From Jiella sonneratiae (GTDB taxonomy: Bacteria; Pseudomonadota; Alphaproteobacteria; Rhizobiales; Rhizobiaceae), in NCBI RefSeq assembly GCF_017353515.1, contig NZ_JAFMPY010000014.1, forward strand, positions 101,670 to 165,669: 64,000 bases of DNA, in the 5' to 3' direction. Both the position numbers and the translations under genes were made by a program. Position 1 is the stretch's first letter; the number at the start of each line of letters is the position of its first letter. The notes below the pieces were generated by a model, which saw only the letters and a program-made list of their open reading frames with translations, did no database searches and had not been told where the DNA came from. Below are positions 62,351 through 64,000 of the stretch, piece after piece.

Positions 62351-63862
62351 ATGAAGTGCGTTTTCGTCCTGTTCGATTCGCTCAATCGGCACATGCTCGG
62401 CGCCTATGGCGGCACCCGCGTGCCGACGCCGAATTTCGACAGGCTGGCGGCGCGAACGCGGGTCTACGATCGCCACTATGTCGGCTCGCTGCCCTGCATG
62501 CCCGCCAGGCGCGATCTCCTGACGGGCCGGCTCACCTTCCTGCACCGGTCCTGGGGCCCGCTCGAACCCTTCGACAACGCCTTCCCGGAGATACTGAAGG
62601 CCAAGGGGGTCCACTCGCACCTGGTGACCGACCACTATCACTACTGGGAAGACGGCGGCGCGACCTATCACAACCGATACTCGACGTTCGAATTCGTGCG
62701 CGGCCAGGAGAGCGACCCCTGGAAGGCGATGGTCCAACCGCCCTGGGAGCGGCTGCGGGAGAAGTATCACGAGCGCCAGATGGCGGTGGACGGGATCAGC
62801 AAATACGCCGCTCACGTCATCAACCGCGAATTCATCCGCGAGGAAAAGGACTTTCCCTCGGTCCAGTGCTTCGCCCACGGCCTCGACTTCCTCGACCGCA
62901 ACCGCGATGCCGACGGCTGGTTCCTGCAGATCGAGACCTTCGACCCGCACGAGCCCTTCTTCGCGCCGGACCGCTTCAAGCAGCCCTTCGCGACCGGCTG
63001 GAACGGTCCGATCCGCGACTGGCCGCGCTATGGCCGCGTCGACGAATTGCCCGAAGAGGCCGAGGAGCTGAGGGCGAACTACTACGCCGTGGTCGCCCTG
63101 TGCGACGAGCTGCTCGGCCGGTTGCTCGACGAGTTCGACGAGCACGACATGTGGCGGGACACCGCGCTGATCGTCACCACCGACCACGGGTTCCTCCTCG
63201 GCGAGCATGACTTCTGGGCGAAGAACCGGATGAACATGTACGAGGAGATCGTCCACATCCCGCTGATGGTCCATGATCCTCGCGACCTGAGGGCGGAGCG
63301 GGTTGGCCGTCTCACCCAATCGGTCGATCTCGCGCCGACGGTCCTCGATCTGTTCGGAGCAGAGGTGCCGGCAGAGACGCAAGGCGTGTCGCTCCTCACG
63401 GAGCATCAGCGCGAAGCCGTGATCTTCGGCTATTTCGGCGGGGCGGTAAACGTCACCGACGGCCGGACCACCTATCACCGCTTTCCGGCCGACGTGGCGA
63501 CCCAGGAGATCTGGCAATATACGCTGATGCCGACCCACATCACATCGCGCTTTACGCCCGAGGAGTTGAGGGCTGCGACGCTGGCGCCACCCTTCGACTG
63601 GACCAAGGAGGCACCTTTGCTGAAGGTGCCGGTGATCGCCCGCTCGCCGATGTATCACAATTACGGGCCGGGGTGCCTGCTCGAGAGCGACACGCGGCTT
63701 TACGACCTGACGACGGATCCCGGCCAGGAACGGCCGCTGAGCGACGCGACCCGTGAATCTTCGATGGTGGAGAAGATGGTCCGGCTGATGCGGGCGACGG
63801 ATGCCCCTTGCGAGGCATTCGATCGTCTGGGTCTGCGGCAGGAGGCTGGCCGGATCGCCTGA
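62351..63862 (+). CDS. Cysteine-type sulfatase, cytoplasmic (third)
   Basis: A 503-residue sulfatase. The N-terminal VFVLFDSLNRHMLGAYGG differs from the two others. The activation motif is CMPAR with C49 (followed by RDLLTG). Metal ligands are in TTDHGFLLGEHDFWAKNRMNMYEEIVHIP. It starts directly with the fold, without a signal peptide. This N-terminal style (FDSLNRHML) is common in bacterial sulfatases of unassigned substrate. It is the last gene of the operon and is followed by a strong terminator. It would need the FGE at 29376 for activation. Confidence 0.9.
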   Translation: MKCVFVLFDSLNRHMLGAYGGTRVPTPNFDRLAARTRVYDRHYVGSLPCMPARRDLLTGRLTFLHRSWGPLEPFDNAFPEILKAKGVHSHLVTDHYHYWEDGGATYHNRYSTFEFVRGQESDPWKAMVQPPWERLREKYHERQMAVDGISKYAAHVINREFIREEKDFPSVQCFAHGLDFLDRNRDADGWFLQIETFDPHEPFFAPDRFKQPFATGWNGPIRDWPRYGRVDELPEEAEELRANYYAVVALCDELLGRLLDEFDEHDMWRDTALIVTTDHGFLLGEHDFWAKNRMNMYEEIVHIPLMVHDPRDLRAERVGRLTQSVDLAPTVLDLFGAEVPAETQGVSLLTEHQREAVIFGYFGGAVNVTDGRTTYHRFPADVATQEIWQYTLMPTHITSRFTPEELRAATLAPPFDWTKEAPLLKVPVIARSPMYHNYGPGCLLESDTRLYDLTTDPGQERPLSDATRESSMVEKMVRLMRATDAPCEAFDRLGLRQEAGRIA

Positions 63863-63873
63863 GGCCCGGACGC

Positions 63874-63914
63874 AAAAAAACGCCCCGCCGGTTGGACCGG
63901 AGCGGGGCGTTTTC
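63874..63914. terminator. Bidirectional terminator between the sulfatase gene and the 5S rRNA gene
   Basis: An 8-bp perfect GC stem CGCCCCGC/GCGGGGCG with a 13-base loop. On the minus strand it is followed by seven T residues, a strong intrinsic terminator for the incoming rRNA operon. In the plus direction TTTTCGTT follows, adequate for the sulfatase operon. Confidence 0.88.
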
Positions 63915-63945
63915 GTTGGATGTGGAGAAGAATTGGCTTGGGCTT

Positions 63946-64000
63946 GGCAGACCTGGCAGCGACCGACTTTCCCGCGTCTTGAGACGAAGTATCATAGGCG
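63946..64000 (-). rRNA. 5S ribosomal RNA, 3' part
   Basis: The minus-strand sequence (complement of 63946-64000) reads as the 3' third of an alphaproteobacterial 5S rRNA: CCTATGATACTTCGTCTCAAG, then CGCGGGAAAGTCGGTCGCTGCCAGGTCTGCC read in two pieces. The 3' terminal helix strand GCCAGGTCTGCC is clear. The remainder, and presumably the whole rRNA operon, lies beyond the right edge. Confidence 0.92.

Overview
The window is very GC-rich DNA with dense, tightly packed genes, overlapping start/stop codons (ATGA, TGATG) and GGAG-type ribosome binding sites. It carries many ABC importers, aerobic CO dehydrogenase genes, dispersed ~100 bp palindromic elements of the kind known as RIME or Bru-RS repeats, and an alphaproteobacterial-type 5S rRNA 3' end. 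Together these point to a metabolically versatile alphaproteobacterium, most likely of the order Hyphomicrobiales (Rhizobiales). The window is an accessory-type catabolic region next to an rRNA operon, whose 5S gene enters at the right edge on the minus strand.

Layout. (1) 1-8719, plus strand: an amide-utilisation operon. It has the end of an AmiC-like sensor, an AmiR-like ANTAR antiterminator, a five-gene urea/short-amide ABC importer, an acetamidase/formamidase and a tandem-domain nitrilase-family protein whose second domain has lost its catalytic residues. (2) 8809-17479, minus strand: an aerobic carbon monoxide dehydrogenase cluster in the order coxC-M-S-L-D-E-F. CoxL carries the form I motif AYRCSFR. 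The operon converges on the amide operon across an (AG)18 microsatellite. (3) 17730-27983: a divergent GntR regulator facing a sugar ABC importer with a fused double permease, then an SDR dehydrogenase, a 3-hydroxyacyl-CoA-dehydrogenase-like enzyme, a beta-keto acid cleavage enzyme and two SMP-30 lactonases. (4) 28157-30332: a DEDDh exonuclease and a formylglycine-generating enzyme (FGE).

(5) 30475-37168: a LysR regulator divergent from a CUT1 ABC importer with a cysteine-type sulfatase inside the operon. (6) 37311-48199: an amino-acid-derivative locus with an orphan CTP-synthase-type glutamine amidotransferase, an aminotransferase, a DapA-type lyase, a creatinase-like M24 protein, an enolase-superfamily enzyme, an M20 deacylase, a polar amino acid ABC importer (its ATPase gene carries a frameshift) and a GntR regulator with two winged-helix domains. 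(7) 48443-55269: a remnant of an outer-membrane-like protein, then a LacI regulator divergent from an AfuABC-like importer and an inositol-monophosphatase-family enzyme. (8) 55614-63862: a second sulfatase/LysR/CUT1-ABC/sulfatase locus, ended by a strong terminator next to the 5S rRNA gene.

How the genes work together. The FGE at 29376-30332 would activate all three sulfatases, each of which has a CxPxR cysteine and no signal peptide. This suggests that sulfated solutes are imported intact and desulfated in the cytoplasm. The sugar locus combines lactonases, two dehydrogenases and a beta-keto acid cleavage enzyme, which suggests a sugar-acid route that passes through a 3-keto acid. Five copies of one palindromic repeat and two of another sit in the intergenic gaps; one copy is a hybrid of both. 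Two copies of the first family supply the stop codon of the gene next to them.
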